Source: Endomychus coccineus (lineage: Eukaryota; Arthropoda; Insecta; Coleoptera; Endomychidae). Taken from it: a stretch of 64,000 nt of DNA. The notes beneath the pieces are model-generated. The model was not told where the DNA came from and made no database searches. It saw only the letters and a program-made list of their open reading frames with translations. The stretch lies in the NCBI GenBank assembly GCA_958510875.1, contig OY294068.1:162538388-162602387 (forward strand), given 5' to 3'. The number at the start of each line of letters is the position of its first letter. Position 1 is the stretch's first letter. The translations under genes were made by a program, and so were the position numbers. This document shows positions 1 to 10,002 of the stretch, piece after piece.

Positions 1-272
1 TGGAATCTCTAAACAATATTTACAAAAAAGAATGTATGGCCATAAGTATAGCACAAGAAATAAAAACTTAGAAAATTCCACCGATCTTGCTAAGCACTGC
101 TTTGATTATAACCATCAATTTGATTACAAAAATTAATATTTTAACTAAGGAAACCAATTATTATAGAAGATCTATTCTGGAGATGGTTCACATAAAACGT
201 GACTCCAAATCTGTGAATCATAGGACTGACATTCAGACATTAAGTCAGATTTATACTAACTTAATTATTTAA
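1..272 (+). pseudogene. PLE family A, C-terminal end of GIY-YIG ORF
   Basis: This is the C-terminal tail of a Penelope-like retroelement protein, cut off by the window edge. Frame 2 reads KHCFDYNHQFDYKN up to about base 133. Frame 3 then continues with INILTKETNYY, VNHRTDIQ and LSQIYTNLII before the stop. The pattern of histidines, an ILE helix and a final LSxIY motif is that of the end of a PLE GIY-YIG nuclease. A frameshift near 125-137 breaks the gene. The same tail, also broken, is on the minus strand near 15940-16100. It continues directly into the ribozyme-bearing terminal repeat. Confidence 0.7.
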
Positions 273-790
273 AACTCTTGCAAATCCCTACATGCGTCTT
301 CATAATGTTAAAAGTGTATTTTAGGAAGAATGCTCAAAAGTAATATTTCAATACAGGCCTGCAACCTTTTTCAAGTACCTCATAAATCTTACTACGTCTG
401 GTTCGAGGGTAAATACTTTACGTAATAGTTTTTATCTCCAGTCGTTGAGATACTATATCAACATGCGCTTGTACATTATGAGAATATTACTGAATAGTGG
501 ATTCTTGTTATATTTAATCTTGAATATTGACGGTACAATTTCAATTATTCGTGGTTCTGTTCGTTTCGACGACGTGGGCATTTTAGATTTAAATTGGTGC
601 GATATGGACGCTTTATGCTATAATTAGTTTAAAAAAAAACTGTTTGACATAATAAGTCTTCTGATGATGGTCGTGAGACCGAAACGTACGTAAAGATGAA
701 AATATAAAACAAAGTGTTAATGTGACCTATTTCCCGAGAATTTTTATATATAATTCATACTGGGTCAAGAATCTTTATTATACTATAGAA
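273..790 (+). mobile_element. PLE family A terminal repeat (3' side)
   Basis: Non-coding end of the family A element. Blocks shared with 15460-15940 (minus), 38410-38660 (minus) and 41072-41455 (plus) include a stretch near AGTGGATTCTTG, a GACGTGGGCATTTT block, the hammerhead at 654-698, a GTGACCTATTTCCCGAGAAT block and a final GGGTCAAGAATC. Sharing across four copies in both orientations shows it is a repeat end rather than a gene. The small ORFs inside it are incidental. Confidence 0.7.
654..698 (+). ncRNA. Hammerhead ribozyme motif (PLE-A copy 1)
   Basis: CTGATGA box at 661-667. Stem II is GGTC (669-672) and GACC (677-680) closed by a GTGA loop. GAAA is at 681-684, followed by palindromic stem III CGTACG (685-690) and a GTA cleavage triplet ending at 692. 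Stem I pairs GTCTT (656-660) with AAGAT (693-697), including one G-U pair. One extra base (T668) lies between the first box and stem II, which departs from the strict consensus. Hammerheads with very short stem III are known from PLE terminal repeats, where dimers are thought to be the active form. Activity here is inferred. Confidence 0.75.
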
Positions 791-1597
791 CTCAGAACAA
801 GCCTCATCAATATTAGAATAATTTGTAATCGATTGTTCGTATAGTCAGAAAATATAATTTCATTGAATTTGTTTTTTTGTAGAAATCCAATGAAATTAGT
901 TAATTTGAGGTCAATTTATCTGATGTAAATAAATTTGTAATTTTCGTTCTTTCCATTTTCCTAATCCAAGATGACGATATCTAAAAATTTTATCTTGTTT
1001 CAGGTAAGCTCCATCCATTTGCATTACTTGTTTGTAAAACCGACGACAAGGTAAGTATCAAAATTGTTCGAATGAGAAATTTTACTTGATTACGGTTTTG
1101 GATGGTGTTAACGAATAAATTATTTATTGCAAAAATACACTTTCACAAATTCCGATCTGCGTCTATGACATTATCAATTAACCTGCATAAATATATGCGA
1201 AGGACTACAAAAACATGATCGAAAACAGGTCGTTTATGTGGAAAGTCATTTCAAAGGCCAGCAAATAGGAATACGATTTTTCTGTTATTTTTTACTTGAT
1301 ATATAAAAGTTATTCGAGTTGCAGTTGTTGATAATCCTCAAAGTGAGAATGTACATCATCTGCTTTTCTTTGATTTCCATATTTGCTTTGAAGAATTCAA
1401 AATAACGATTATATTAGAAATATTATTCCTATTAATGACAGTACATTTTGAAAAACTATAAATTTCGAGTTTCATATTTTTATTTGGTTGCCGTACAGGA
1501 ATTTATGATCTTATCACCAAAAATATGTAGTCCAGTTTTTGATTCGTAAATTCTCCCGTAAGTCACTAATTTTGATTTACAATGGCTCATTCGAGTC
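791..1597. other. Unassigned AT-rich DNA with one exon-like island
   Basis: No transposon ORF or repeat end is recognisable apart from the exon candidate at 1004-1050. The rest is low-complexity AT-rich sequence with no ORF of note. Confidence 0.4.
1004..1050 (+). other. Candidate host micro-exon (47 nt)
   Basis: A pyrimidine-rich acceptor ending TTGTTTCAG (995-1003) is followed by 47 nt and a strong donor AAG|GTAAGTAT at 1051. Read in phase 1, the segment has no stop and gives KLHPFALLVCKTDDK. Both splice sites are close to consensus and the codons look balanced, unlike the surrounding AT-rich DNA. The gene is not recognised. It could be one exon of a large host gene whose introns are full of transposons, or a chance match. 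Confidence 0.35.
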
Positions 1598-2878
1598 GTA
1601 ATCACCTATAGACAAAAACCGATCACATGCCAACTGGGCGAATTTGTTTATACGGTTAATAAACAATAAATAACAATAAGTAAACGATGATTCTAGTACA
1701 GTATTAAACAAAAATTGGAAAATGCATAAAAATGGTTAATTTAGAATAATTTGTTAGTTAACAATAAATAAACGGAAAAAAAAAATTTCGCGTGAGATTT
1801 GATTTTACAGTCGATTTCGGATAATTTAGACTTGATAAGCACGAACTTTTGTTTATAAAACAAAAAAAACTTGACATAAAGTTGACTTCAAAGTCAATTT
1901 CGGAGAATTTTATGTCTATATGCCCGTCAGTTATTTATAAAACATTGTTAATTAATAATTTGTTAATTAACAAATTAACAAACAAAAAACGTTGACATGA
2001 AGTTGAGTTTAAAACCATTTCGGATAATTCAGATTTGATGAGCAAGAATATTTGGTCTATATGCCCACAATTGTTTATAAAACATTGTTAGTTAACAATT
2101 TGTTGATTAATAAATTAACGAACAAAACAAAGTTGACAGGAGGTTGAGTTTTAAGTCAATCTCGGAAAATTCAGACTTGATGACCAAGGATCTGGTCAAT
2201 ATGTTCGTCAATTGTTTATAAAATATTATATTGTTAATTAACAAATAAAAAAAGAGAAAATTGGCCCGAGCTTGCATGCAATAAATGCTTCAGAAGTTTT
2301 TTTTCAACTGCATCTTCATATACACATTTCATATCCCTTGAAGGGGTGGAGGAGCCTTAGTAATGATTAGGAAGATGCGTAACCATGACAACGATATCTG
2401 ATGTTTTATAAACAATTGACGGACATATAGACCAAAGATTCTAACTCAAGTCCAAATTATCCGAAATTGATTTTAAACTCTTAACCTCGTGTCAACCTTT
2501 TTTTGTTTCTTAATTTGTTAATTAAAAAATTGACAATATAATGTTTTATAAACAATTGAGAAACATATTGACCAAAGGTTCGTGCTTATCAAGTCTAAAT
2601 TATCCGAAATCGACTGTAAACTCTAACCTCGCGCCAATGTTTTTTTTTTCGTTTATATATTGTGAACTAACAAATTGTTATAAATATTGATTCTACCGTT
2701 CAATTGAATGCATATATATGCATTACCATCCAAAATCAGTCCAAATTAGCTATTTTTATGCATTTCCCAATTTTTTTAAATATTTTACTAGAATCGGAGT
2801 TTATTATTGTTATTTATTATTTATTAGCCGTATAAACAATAACCCCCTGTTGGTCGGCTTTTGTCTATGGGTGATTAC
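1598..2878. repeat. Foldback element with internal short repeats
   Basis: The left end, GTAATCACCTATAGACAAAA (1598), is mirrored by GTCTATGGGTGATTAC ending at 2878. Both arms carry several diverged copies of a unit containing TTAATTAACAAA, GTTTATAAAACATT and TCGGATAATT, in opposite orientation. The arms meet near 2230-2400. No protein is encoded. The layout resembles the larger palindrome at 39159-40856, including ATAAACAAT-type motifs near the ends, so they may be related non-autonomous families. Confidence 0.65.
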
Positions 2879-3380
2879 AAGAGAATTTAGTTAGTCTGGT
2901 CTATTTTGGGCATCATTGACTGGAGTAATGTGTAGGCAATTGTCTATATTTATATTAACCATAATTTTTAGACGACACAATTGTTAAAAACTAAGGTGTT
3001 AAGTAATGTTTTCGATTGTATATTTTGAAATGATCTTGCACTATACGGAACTATGTGCGCGGGTTTTCTCACCCCTGTATCAGCAAGCATGTACGGCGTT
3101 ACTGAATAATGAATCTATGTAAGCATAGAAATCCAATGGTACAAATGCCGTACAGTAGTAAATCGCCTATATTTCGGGGAAGATTTTCTGAAAATCAACA
3201 ATTCTCCTGGCTTACGGTCATATTATTTTTGTAGGTTCTAGTTGATTATTTTGTATGCTCTATCAACTTCAGAGATGCCGTACAAGAATATTTTATCGGA
3301 ATTTCCCCTTTGGGATGGAAAATTCACCGTTACCGCCCCAAAATTGACGGCATAGTACTTAAAGTTATCGTTTCATATAG
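2879..3380. other. Unassigned DNA
   Basis: No ORF of note and no recognisable repeat end. The motif GCCGTAC recurs loosely four times (around 3092, 3148, 3273 and, inverted, 3352) with no clear order. Confidence 0.3.
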
Positions 3381-3435
3381 GTTTTATATATAAATTCCCG
3401 GGAAATAGGTCACACTAACACATATGCTTATTATT

Positions 3436-3478
3436 TTCGTCTTTACGTACGGTTCGGTCTCACGACCATCATCAACCG
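3436..3478 (-). pseudogene. Broken hammerhead motif (PLE-A)
   Basis: Read on the minus strand, the GGTC-GTGA-GACC hairpin and CGTACG are intact. The first box is TTGATGA instead of CTGATGA, and GAAA has become GAAC. Both changes hit core positions, so this copy is expected to be inactive. The stem I partner upstream of the box is also lost. Confidence 0.65.
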
Positions 3479-3517
3479 TGGGCATTTTCAATTGAAAACC
3501 CATTTTAGACATTGATA

Positions 3518-3561
3518 CGTCTTCTGATGATGTTCGTGAGATCGAAACGTACGTAAAGACC
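3518..3561 (+). ncRNA. Hammerhead ribozyme motif (PLE-A copy 2)
   Basis: CTGATGA at 3524-3530, GAAA at 3544-3547, CGTACG at 3548-3553 and GTA ending at 3555. Stem I pairs GTCTT (3519-3523) with AAGAC (3556-3560). Stem II is GTTC and GATC around a GTGA loop, with one T-T mismatch relative to the other copies. The core is complete but the weakened stem II may reduce activity. Confidence 0.65.
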
Positions 3562-3620
3562 AAAATAATAAGCATATGTGTTAGTGTGACCTATTTCCCG
3601 AGAATTTATATATAATTCAT

Positions 3621-4803
3621 ACCGGGTCAAGAATCATTAGTATCGTTCCAAATATAATTCATGCTGGTTCACTTGAACCCTTGAACATTTGATGGGCTTG
3701 TAGTTTGTAGTCCAGAATAACGAGTGGGGAAAACCTATTTTTGAAAATCTGCATCTCTGTCCATATTCCCCCCTCAACGATGTTCATGTAACCGGCGGAC
3801 AAATTTCTTTTTGAACTGTTTAATTCATTATTACTTGTTACTTATGCTCGAAACACTAGAATTAGTAGAAACTGCTAAATTGTGACGAAACAATATTATT
3901 CTGTTAGTAATGGTAGAGCACAGTTCTAGGACTCCTCCCTAATTTTCGACATTGCGAAATTGAATTCAGCAAATAAAACTTCCTCGGTTGTGTAGTAATT
4001 TGGCTGGTTCAAAGATATTTCTTCATTTGTTAAAGCATGCATTAGGCTGAATAACCTCGTCTTAATTTGTTCACGTGACACTGAGTCGATTGTGAATATA
4101 TTAATTATTATTAAGTTAATCTGTTGAAAAGGTAAGTGACTCACATTCCTGCCTTTCTGAATTAACCACACGTTGTCTTCGTGAGCGGGTACGGCACAAC
4201 TCACGTGTTCACCAACATGGCATTGTTTTCATTATTGTCCGAACCGTGGTAGTACCAGTAAATAATACGTTTTTCATTACTTGCCCTCGATTAAACTATG
4301 TTTGATTCAAAGGCAAACAAGTTGGCCGTTCTATGTTTGAAGAATCATTGTAAAGTACAAGGAGACAAGAAAGTTTACTCTTGACTATAAGATTTCGCAC
4401 CAAACAAGCGATTCAACGTAAATAATTTTCATATTATACATTTCAATTCTCACAACGTGAGTTTTGGTATTTACTCAATTTATATTTGACTGGTTTGCTA
4501 ATTGATGTATCAGATAAACCCTGTTCTCGATAAGAAAGAAACGACGTCATAGTTAGTAATTTAGTGCAACCAATTCGTTTGATCAATTTCCCTAAACAAA
4601 TGCCGTCGCTATCTTCTTTAAACGAACAATGTTTCATTCCAACAGTTAGCAACACTTTCCAGGGTTACCGGATGAAACAGTCAATTTTATTCAATGACTT
4701 GACAGTTCATATATTCGCCGTGAATCTAAATTTTGATAGAATTTAACTTTAGAAGTACTGAAACAGTTTTTTTAAGGACTCTAACTATACTTAAATTCAC
4801 GCC
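3621..4803. other. Unassigned region with two minus-strand coding-like ORFs
   Basis: Contains the ORF at 3926-4204 and a weaker 70-residue minus-strand ORF at 4443-4655 (MLLTVGMKHCSFKED..). Neither has a recognised domain. No transposon ends are seen. These could be pieces of one decayed gene on the minus strand. Confidence 0.25.
3926..4204 (-). CDS. Unrecognised 92-residue ORF
   Basis: An ATG-started minus-strand ORF, charged and acidic at its end (EEISLNQPNYY, TTEEVLFAEFNF, MSKIREES). Composition is more protein-like than neighbouring ORFs, with few homopolymer codons. No domain, signal peptide or membrane segment is recognised. It may be a fragment of an unknown gene or a chance ORF. Confidence 0.2.
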   Translation of the reverse strand: MSCAVPAHEDNVWLIQKGRNVSHLPFQQINLIIINIFTIDSVSREQIKTRLFSLMHALTNEEISLNQPNYYTTEEVLFAEFNFAMSKIREES

Positions 4804-4998
4804 GTGTGCTATGTAAAATGCCTATCGTCAGCAATAAATTACTTTGAAGAGGAACGTGAAAATGGAGGGCCATATCTTCCTATAACTGCCCTTAGAAATG
4901 GAGTTGCTGCAGCTTTACAACTAAGTCAGACAATAAAATCGCATGTAAATCCAAGAAGAAAACCTCAATGGTCTAAAGTGGTTGTTTTGAAAATGTAG
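4804..4998 (+). pseudogene. Fragment of a transposase-like N-terminal helix-turn-helix
   Basis: The sequence INYFEEERENGGPYLPIT followed by ALRNGVAAALQLS resembles the conserved block 'YFEREKxxGxPLxPxxxVxxRVAxALGIS' found at the N-terminus of many arthropod DDE transposase-like proteins, where it is a DNA-binding helix-turn-helix. Only about 50 residues match and no catalytic domain follows, so this is a relic. The family assignment is from memory of the motif and is tentative. Confidence 0.4.
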
Positions 4999-5640
4999 AT
5001 GATGTTGGGAAAGTGTCGAATAGTGGTTTGATCTAGATATTAAATTTCTTTGGAGATAACTTTCTTAAGCAAAATTGAGTATAATATATGATTAGTGGGA
5101 ACGTATTAGTGTTTTCTGGTGTTTTAGCTAAGGTGAATGCTACATGTTGATAAAGTGGATAATTTTGTGTACTCAGTTAATGTGCAATAATAATTATTTA
5201 TTATTTATTGTGGCTGTGCAATGGGCTGAAGGGATTGAGATCTGATAACAAGCCAATTCATTTTTATTTTTAGAAAGGGTTAGGGTAGCTGTATTCAAAA
5301 ACCTTTAAATCTTGGTCAATCTGAAAACACTGTATGATATACTTCTATGACGTCATTTCTTCCTTATCTTGAATAAGCTTCAATACATTATATCCACACT
5401 GTACTGTGGTATGTTAGATTTTGTTCGACAACTTTAAGTAAAATTTTATTCTATCACCCTTCAGATGCTTGGTTCGCGTAAAATGCTTCACTCAATTCAA
5501 TACAGTTTTTTTCACAGTTATAATTGAACATTATTCATGATTTGTACACATCACAAAGGGAAAATCAAAAGATCATCATCATACATACATAAATGAAAAA
5601 TTGTAGACATCTGTAAACTTAAAATTTTGAAATTATTATA
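4999..5640. other. Unassigned AT-rich DNA
   Basis: Nothing recognisable; no ORF, repeat end or tandem array is seen. Confidence 0.4.
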
Positions 5641-6305
5641 CTAGCCGATAGCCATGTTGTCCTTGGGACTAGACCGACATTTTTCAATTGTTTGGGTGTA
5701 AAATAGTAGGAAAGTCGGCATCTAACCCCTCAGACTTTGCTTTTGTGGTTAGGATACGTGCATTTTTTAAACTGATCAACCTGATAAAAATCAATTTTTC
5801 TGTAAAAAAAAAACGCAAAAAACGCGTTTTTTCAACCACTTTTGCGATTTTAATCGGTTATAAAAAAAACTACGCTAGATAGCTCAGATCTGCAAATTTT
5901 GCGATTTTTCTTAAAACAAAACCCATTATTTAAAAGACTTCTGATCAAGTAACAGAGGTGTGTCATACAGAAATTGTAGCCCATTTAATAGCCTTTCAGG
6001 TCAGCAAAACTGATCTGAGCTATCTAGCGTAGTTTTTTTTATAACCGCTTAAAATCGCAAAAGTTGTTGAAAAAACGCGATTTTTGCGTTTTTTGACACA
6101 AAAATTGATTTTTATCAGGGTTTCGTTCATTCTACAAAGTTATAGTGAAAAAAGTTGAAAAAATGCTTTTTCACGTATCCTAACCACAAAAACAAAGTCT
6201 CAGTGGTTAGATGGCGACTTTCCTACTATTTTACACCCAAACAATCGAAAAATGTCGGTCTAGTCCCAAGGACAGAGAAAAAATCAAATTTTGTCGTCGG
6301 CTAGT
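5641..6305. repeat. Foldback MITE, arms about 240-290 bp
   Basis: Starts ACTAGCCGA and ends TCGGCTAGT. The arms share, in opposite orientation, CCTTGGGACTAGACCGACAT, GGGTGTAAAATAGTAGGAAAGT, a GTGGTTAGGATACGTG block, a GATAAAAATCAATTTT block, an AACGCAAAAAACGCG block and TATAAAAAAAACTACGCTAG. The loop is about 5890-6000. There is no transposase, so it is non-autonomous. No target duplication is obvious. Confidence 0.8.
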
Positions 6306-6784
6306 GTTGACATATTGCTAGGGTGAACAAACATATAATTTCGACACCCTATAGATATTTTCGAATTTAGATTATGCACATCTTCCATACACTTGCAATA
6401 TAGGGTTTGATATAATTATATGCGGTATATAAGATAGTCGTAAGTCATAATGTTATAAAAAGATTTGAAACATAAAACAATTATTCAGGTAAACTACCAT
6501 CTTACGATGGACAATTTATAATAAATTAATTTCTATGAAATCTTTTCTTGTTATTAACTTGGAAATATCTCAGAAAATAATAATTATAGGTATTGTGCTT
6601 AATAAAATAGAAGGCTTTTCACTTTTTGAAATAAAATACAGGGAGATTCATTAAAAAAATTGAGAAAATTTGTTGTTGGATTTTTAGCTCGCCTCTATTC
6701 AGTGATTGCCATATTTAAAAAAGCTGTGATCAATTGATCACGTGACTTTCTTCACGTTTGTTGGCAAAATAGCGTTCGGACACT
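6306..6784. other. Unassigned DNA
   Basis: AT-rich with no gene. A short palindrome TGATCAATTGATCA at 6727-6740 recurs in similar form near 33103 and 57683. Confidence 0.35.
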
Positions 6785-7205
6785 GCTGCGGTCAAATATA
6801 TTTCACAAACTGCCAATTAAAGACGTTAAATTGTTACATTGAAATTTCATTTAAATGGTCTACATAATGTATTTTACAACTCCATGTTTTAGACTGACAC
6901 CTACTGTCAGGTTGAGTTTCTAAATTATTGACATCATAATATAACCTTGTTTTGAACTGACAACTGTTGTCACATGAACTATCAAAATTTGGCACAGAAT
7001 AAAAAGGCATAAAATGGACTATGACCTCACATCGATGAGGTCTCGTGAATCTTGAAATGAAAATTTCTGACACTTCTACAGGTTAATGATATGTGATATG
7101 TATCCATAACCAAAAAAACGCAAAAAAATACTATAATTTAATTTTAAAACCTGAAGATGGATGTGAAAAATACCACTAGGAACGGGGCTACCGCTCCCAA
7201 AAACA
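6785..7205 (-). repeat. Dispersed repeat R (PLE-C-associated), minus copy
   Basis: Its reverse complement aligns with 25638-25995 and 29315-29735. Shared blocks are GCGGTAGCC(C/T)CGTT, AGTGGTATTTTT, CATC(C/T)ATCTTCAG, CATCGATGTGA and TGTGACA followed by AACAAGGTTAT-like sequence. It is non-coding. Because the other two copies flank the long PLE ORF, the repeat may be a PLE terminal sequence, but this is inference. Confidence 0.6.
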
Positions 7206-9761
7206 ATATAGTTTCTATTTGCACCACGTTGGAGTGATTTGCAAAATTTCAAATTCAGACGAGCAATAGGAACGGCGCAATCGTCTCTTTAGTTTTTACA
7301 CACGTACGCACACATACATCATCTCAAAAAGAGTCCGGATAAATTCAGAAATGCTCAAAACGGATATTTCCGCGAAAATCCTGAAAATGCGTGGGCATAG
7401 TGAGAGTGAAGGAAGTAAAAATGGCAGTTTGTCATAAAACTGGACCAATGTCGAAAAAATGATCCTGCAAAAAATTAATGCCAGGTTGTTTTGTATGGAG
7501 CAATGATTTTCAACTTTATTGTAAGTATGGGGCATATGGGCATAATCCAAATTTGTGTCCCATGTAAGAAAATATATGTTTCGTTCACCTTAGTAATCTG
7601 GAACATCCTGTACATAGAAAATAATTTTAAAATGTGAAATTTACAGATTCTCTACAGTTTCCTAAATATCTTTTTTTCGATATACTAATGCAGCACCCTA
7701 TATAATTCATTCATATTGAGGAGAATAGAATTACAATATTTTCTCATTATCCAAATCTTCCCATGTTTTCACTAACTCAATTTTTGAGCAATGGGTTGCA
7801 ATAGTTGCTAATAATCTTGTGTGGAGAAAAAGTTATTGCTTCCCATACGATTTAAAGGCATAAGTATCCATGGATTAGGAAACTAAATAATATGATTAAA
7901 TTTGATTATTATAAATGAAATTATTGTTTTTTCTTGTAGTAGCTTACTTGATGTTAATACATCAAGGATCTCTAATGTTTTCGATGCTCATTGCGGATTC
8001 TGCATTTTCTTTATTTTCAAATTTATAGTAGCGAATATTGCCTTCCCCTGAGAAGTTGCGTGATAAGATGGATTCAATATCAGTTATTCTATTCTTTATT
8101 ATTGTTTCGACGGAGGCACTATCATTTGTTTGTGTAAAAACGACATGGGACATATACACTTACACCGAATATCATAATACAACATGTGATTCTTGTTTTC
8201 TCAGATTATTAGTATCAATTTCTCACTGGTGTCTGCTAAAAGCATTGAAAAATGTGCCACTTATCTTTCTTTTGTACTTAGTTTGGCGGTAAAGAGTGAG
8301 ATAACTTACGTCACTACGCACAAAGTCCAAAGATTCAGTAGAAATACCTTCAATATAAATGACATCATCCACTCCTGTCACTTGGTGAGCTTTGACATCT
8401 TTTATACGAGTATGTCACTTTTATTTTGAGGTTTGTAACAAAAATGTTAAATATCTAACAACGTTTCGCGAGAAATGTTCGCGTTAAGCTCAGTGAAAAT
8501 TCAAAGAGTATATGGAGAGGGATCACTGTTGAGAGTACAAGATTTCAGGTGGCCCAAGACTTTTTCTTTGAGCCGAAGAAATGAACTAAAGTCCTCCCCT
8601 GCTTAACACAGATCAACCCTTCTTGTCAATCCTGTTGGTAACAATAATGATTTATTTCTACAGTAGCACTCTATTCCTCCCCCTTTTTCTAAAATTTGAA
8701 ATTGACATTCTGAAGGCTGTAAACGACCAGCTGTAGAGATTTCAGTCCAAGAGTATCAGCATTGTTTTTATAAATGAAAGAGTTTATGGAGGGTATCATC
8801 TTAAGATGATGATTCAAAATAAAAAAAATTATACTTTTATATAGACCCTTCAGTCGACTTGAGTGGGATTTATTTTGTGTTATTTTTATAATCGTTTTAC
8901 TTCATTAGAATTATCAGACGTCTGAAATCTAAACAATACAAATTTCACCAGTTACTCTAGTGATGATGACACCTAATAGCTCTCCCAATTTTTGAATGTG
9001 GAATAGCGAGCTGTGTTAATTGTATGTATTTTTCAGATTTCAGCGACTACTAAGTTCGAGTTAATTGGAGTCCTCTTGGACCAAACGGTTAGTTACGTGT
9101 TAGTTCTTAAGTTGAGTGTAGTGTTATACATCCAGACCGAATCACCATACCTCAACTGTAGTTATATTTCACAAACTTCTTTCCTTATTACTTGACAGTA
9201 TCTCGGTCGAACTGAGATTATGGGATGGACCAAATTATTTAAGTGTAGAAAAATAAACGTGACAGCTTAGCTTGGTACTCAGAGAAACTGTTCATATGGT
9301 CCACATTTGGTACTCACCTTATGATACAAGACCTGTTAGAAGTTAACTCACAACATAGTCACACTCCTTCTAAACAAAATTCATCTAAATGATTTTAGTC
9401 TGGCAATCAAACATGTGAAAGATGAAACTGACCATTAAGAACAATATTTCCATTATCCATTGAATTGAATATTTCTAACAATTAGTCTATACCCGCTTAC
9501 AAAGAATGATGTTTTGATGGGTTAAACAAGCATCAAAACATAAATTTTGAAAAACTAGAAGTACACTTGAATGGTTGCTCTTGCTAACAACATTTAGATT
9601 CATCTGGTTAGGAAGGAATGTGGATTGTTTACATGTTGTATAGCATGTTATTTGTTTACATATACATTTCTCCTCATTTTCTTTTCTTGGAAAGATTCCA
9701 TAACACTATAGTCCACTCTTACTTAACCGCCCCGTGAATGTTTGTTACCCAACTTTCTTTT
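7206..9761. other. Long stretch without recognisable genes
   Basis: Several ORFs of 60-84 codons occur on both strands but none has a known domain. A block near 7320-7420 (TTCAGAAATGCTCAAAACGG) is loosely repeated near 60266. No transposon ends are seen. Confidence 0.4.
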
Positions 9762-10002
9762 ATCTTGGATAGTAGACTTCCGCGGACAGCTAATCTTGAA
9801 AAATCTTGTCTTCCGGATGGATTCCGCGTCACAATAGCTCGACTTGATGCCGACGTTTCGCCAACCATTACAGGTGGCATCTTCAGGGCAGGCTTGAGGC
9901 TTGAACAGTTCAAGCCTCAAGCCTGCCCTGTAATGGTTGGCGAAACGTCGGCATCAAGTCGAGCTATTGTGACGCGGAATCCATCCGGAAGACAAGATTT
10001 TT
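9762..10002. mobile_element. PLE family B ends as a head-to-head palindrome with 12-bp target duplication
   Basis: The left arm (about 9769-9910) reads in reverse the family B terminus; the right arm (about 9911-10002) reads forward. They join at the near-perfect palindrome GGCTTGAACAGTTCAAGCC around 9908. CAACTTTCTTTT occurs on both sides (9750-9761 and 10003-10014), which fits a target-site duplication and shows the pair inserted as a unit. The right arm is shorter and lacks the CTGAAGATGCCAC segment. No protein is encoded. Confidence 0.8.
9841..9893 (-). ncRNA. Hammerhead-like motif, family B (copy 1)
   Basis: On the minus strand the order is CTGAAGA (box at 9880-9886), TGCCACC, a TGTAAT loop, GGTTGGC, then GAAA (9856-9859) and CGTCGG. 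CTGAAGA fits the CUGANGA consensus. GCCACC pairs with GGTTGGC if one U bulges. Stem III would be CG-TCGG-C(A), and the next triplet is ATC. Stem I pairing is not evident, so this is weaker than the family A motif. Confidence 0.5.

Larger units (their letters stand above)
3381..3620. repeat. Inverted pair of PLE-A ends
   Basis: Two copies of the family A terminus face each other. The left arm (about 3385-3480) is the reverse complement of the right arm (about 3524-3617). Each arm carries the GTGACCTATTTCCC block, an ATAATAAGCATATG block and a hammerhead core. The short centre holds the GTGGGCATTTT block. The structure would fold into a long hairpin presenting two ribozyme strands. Confidence 0.7.
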
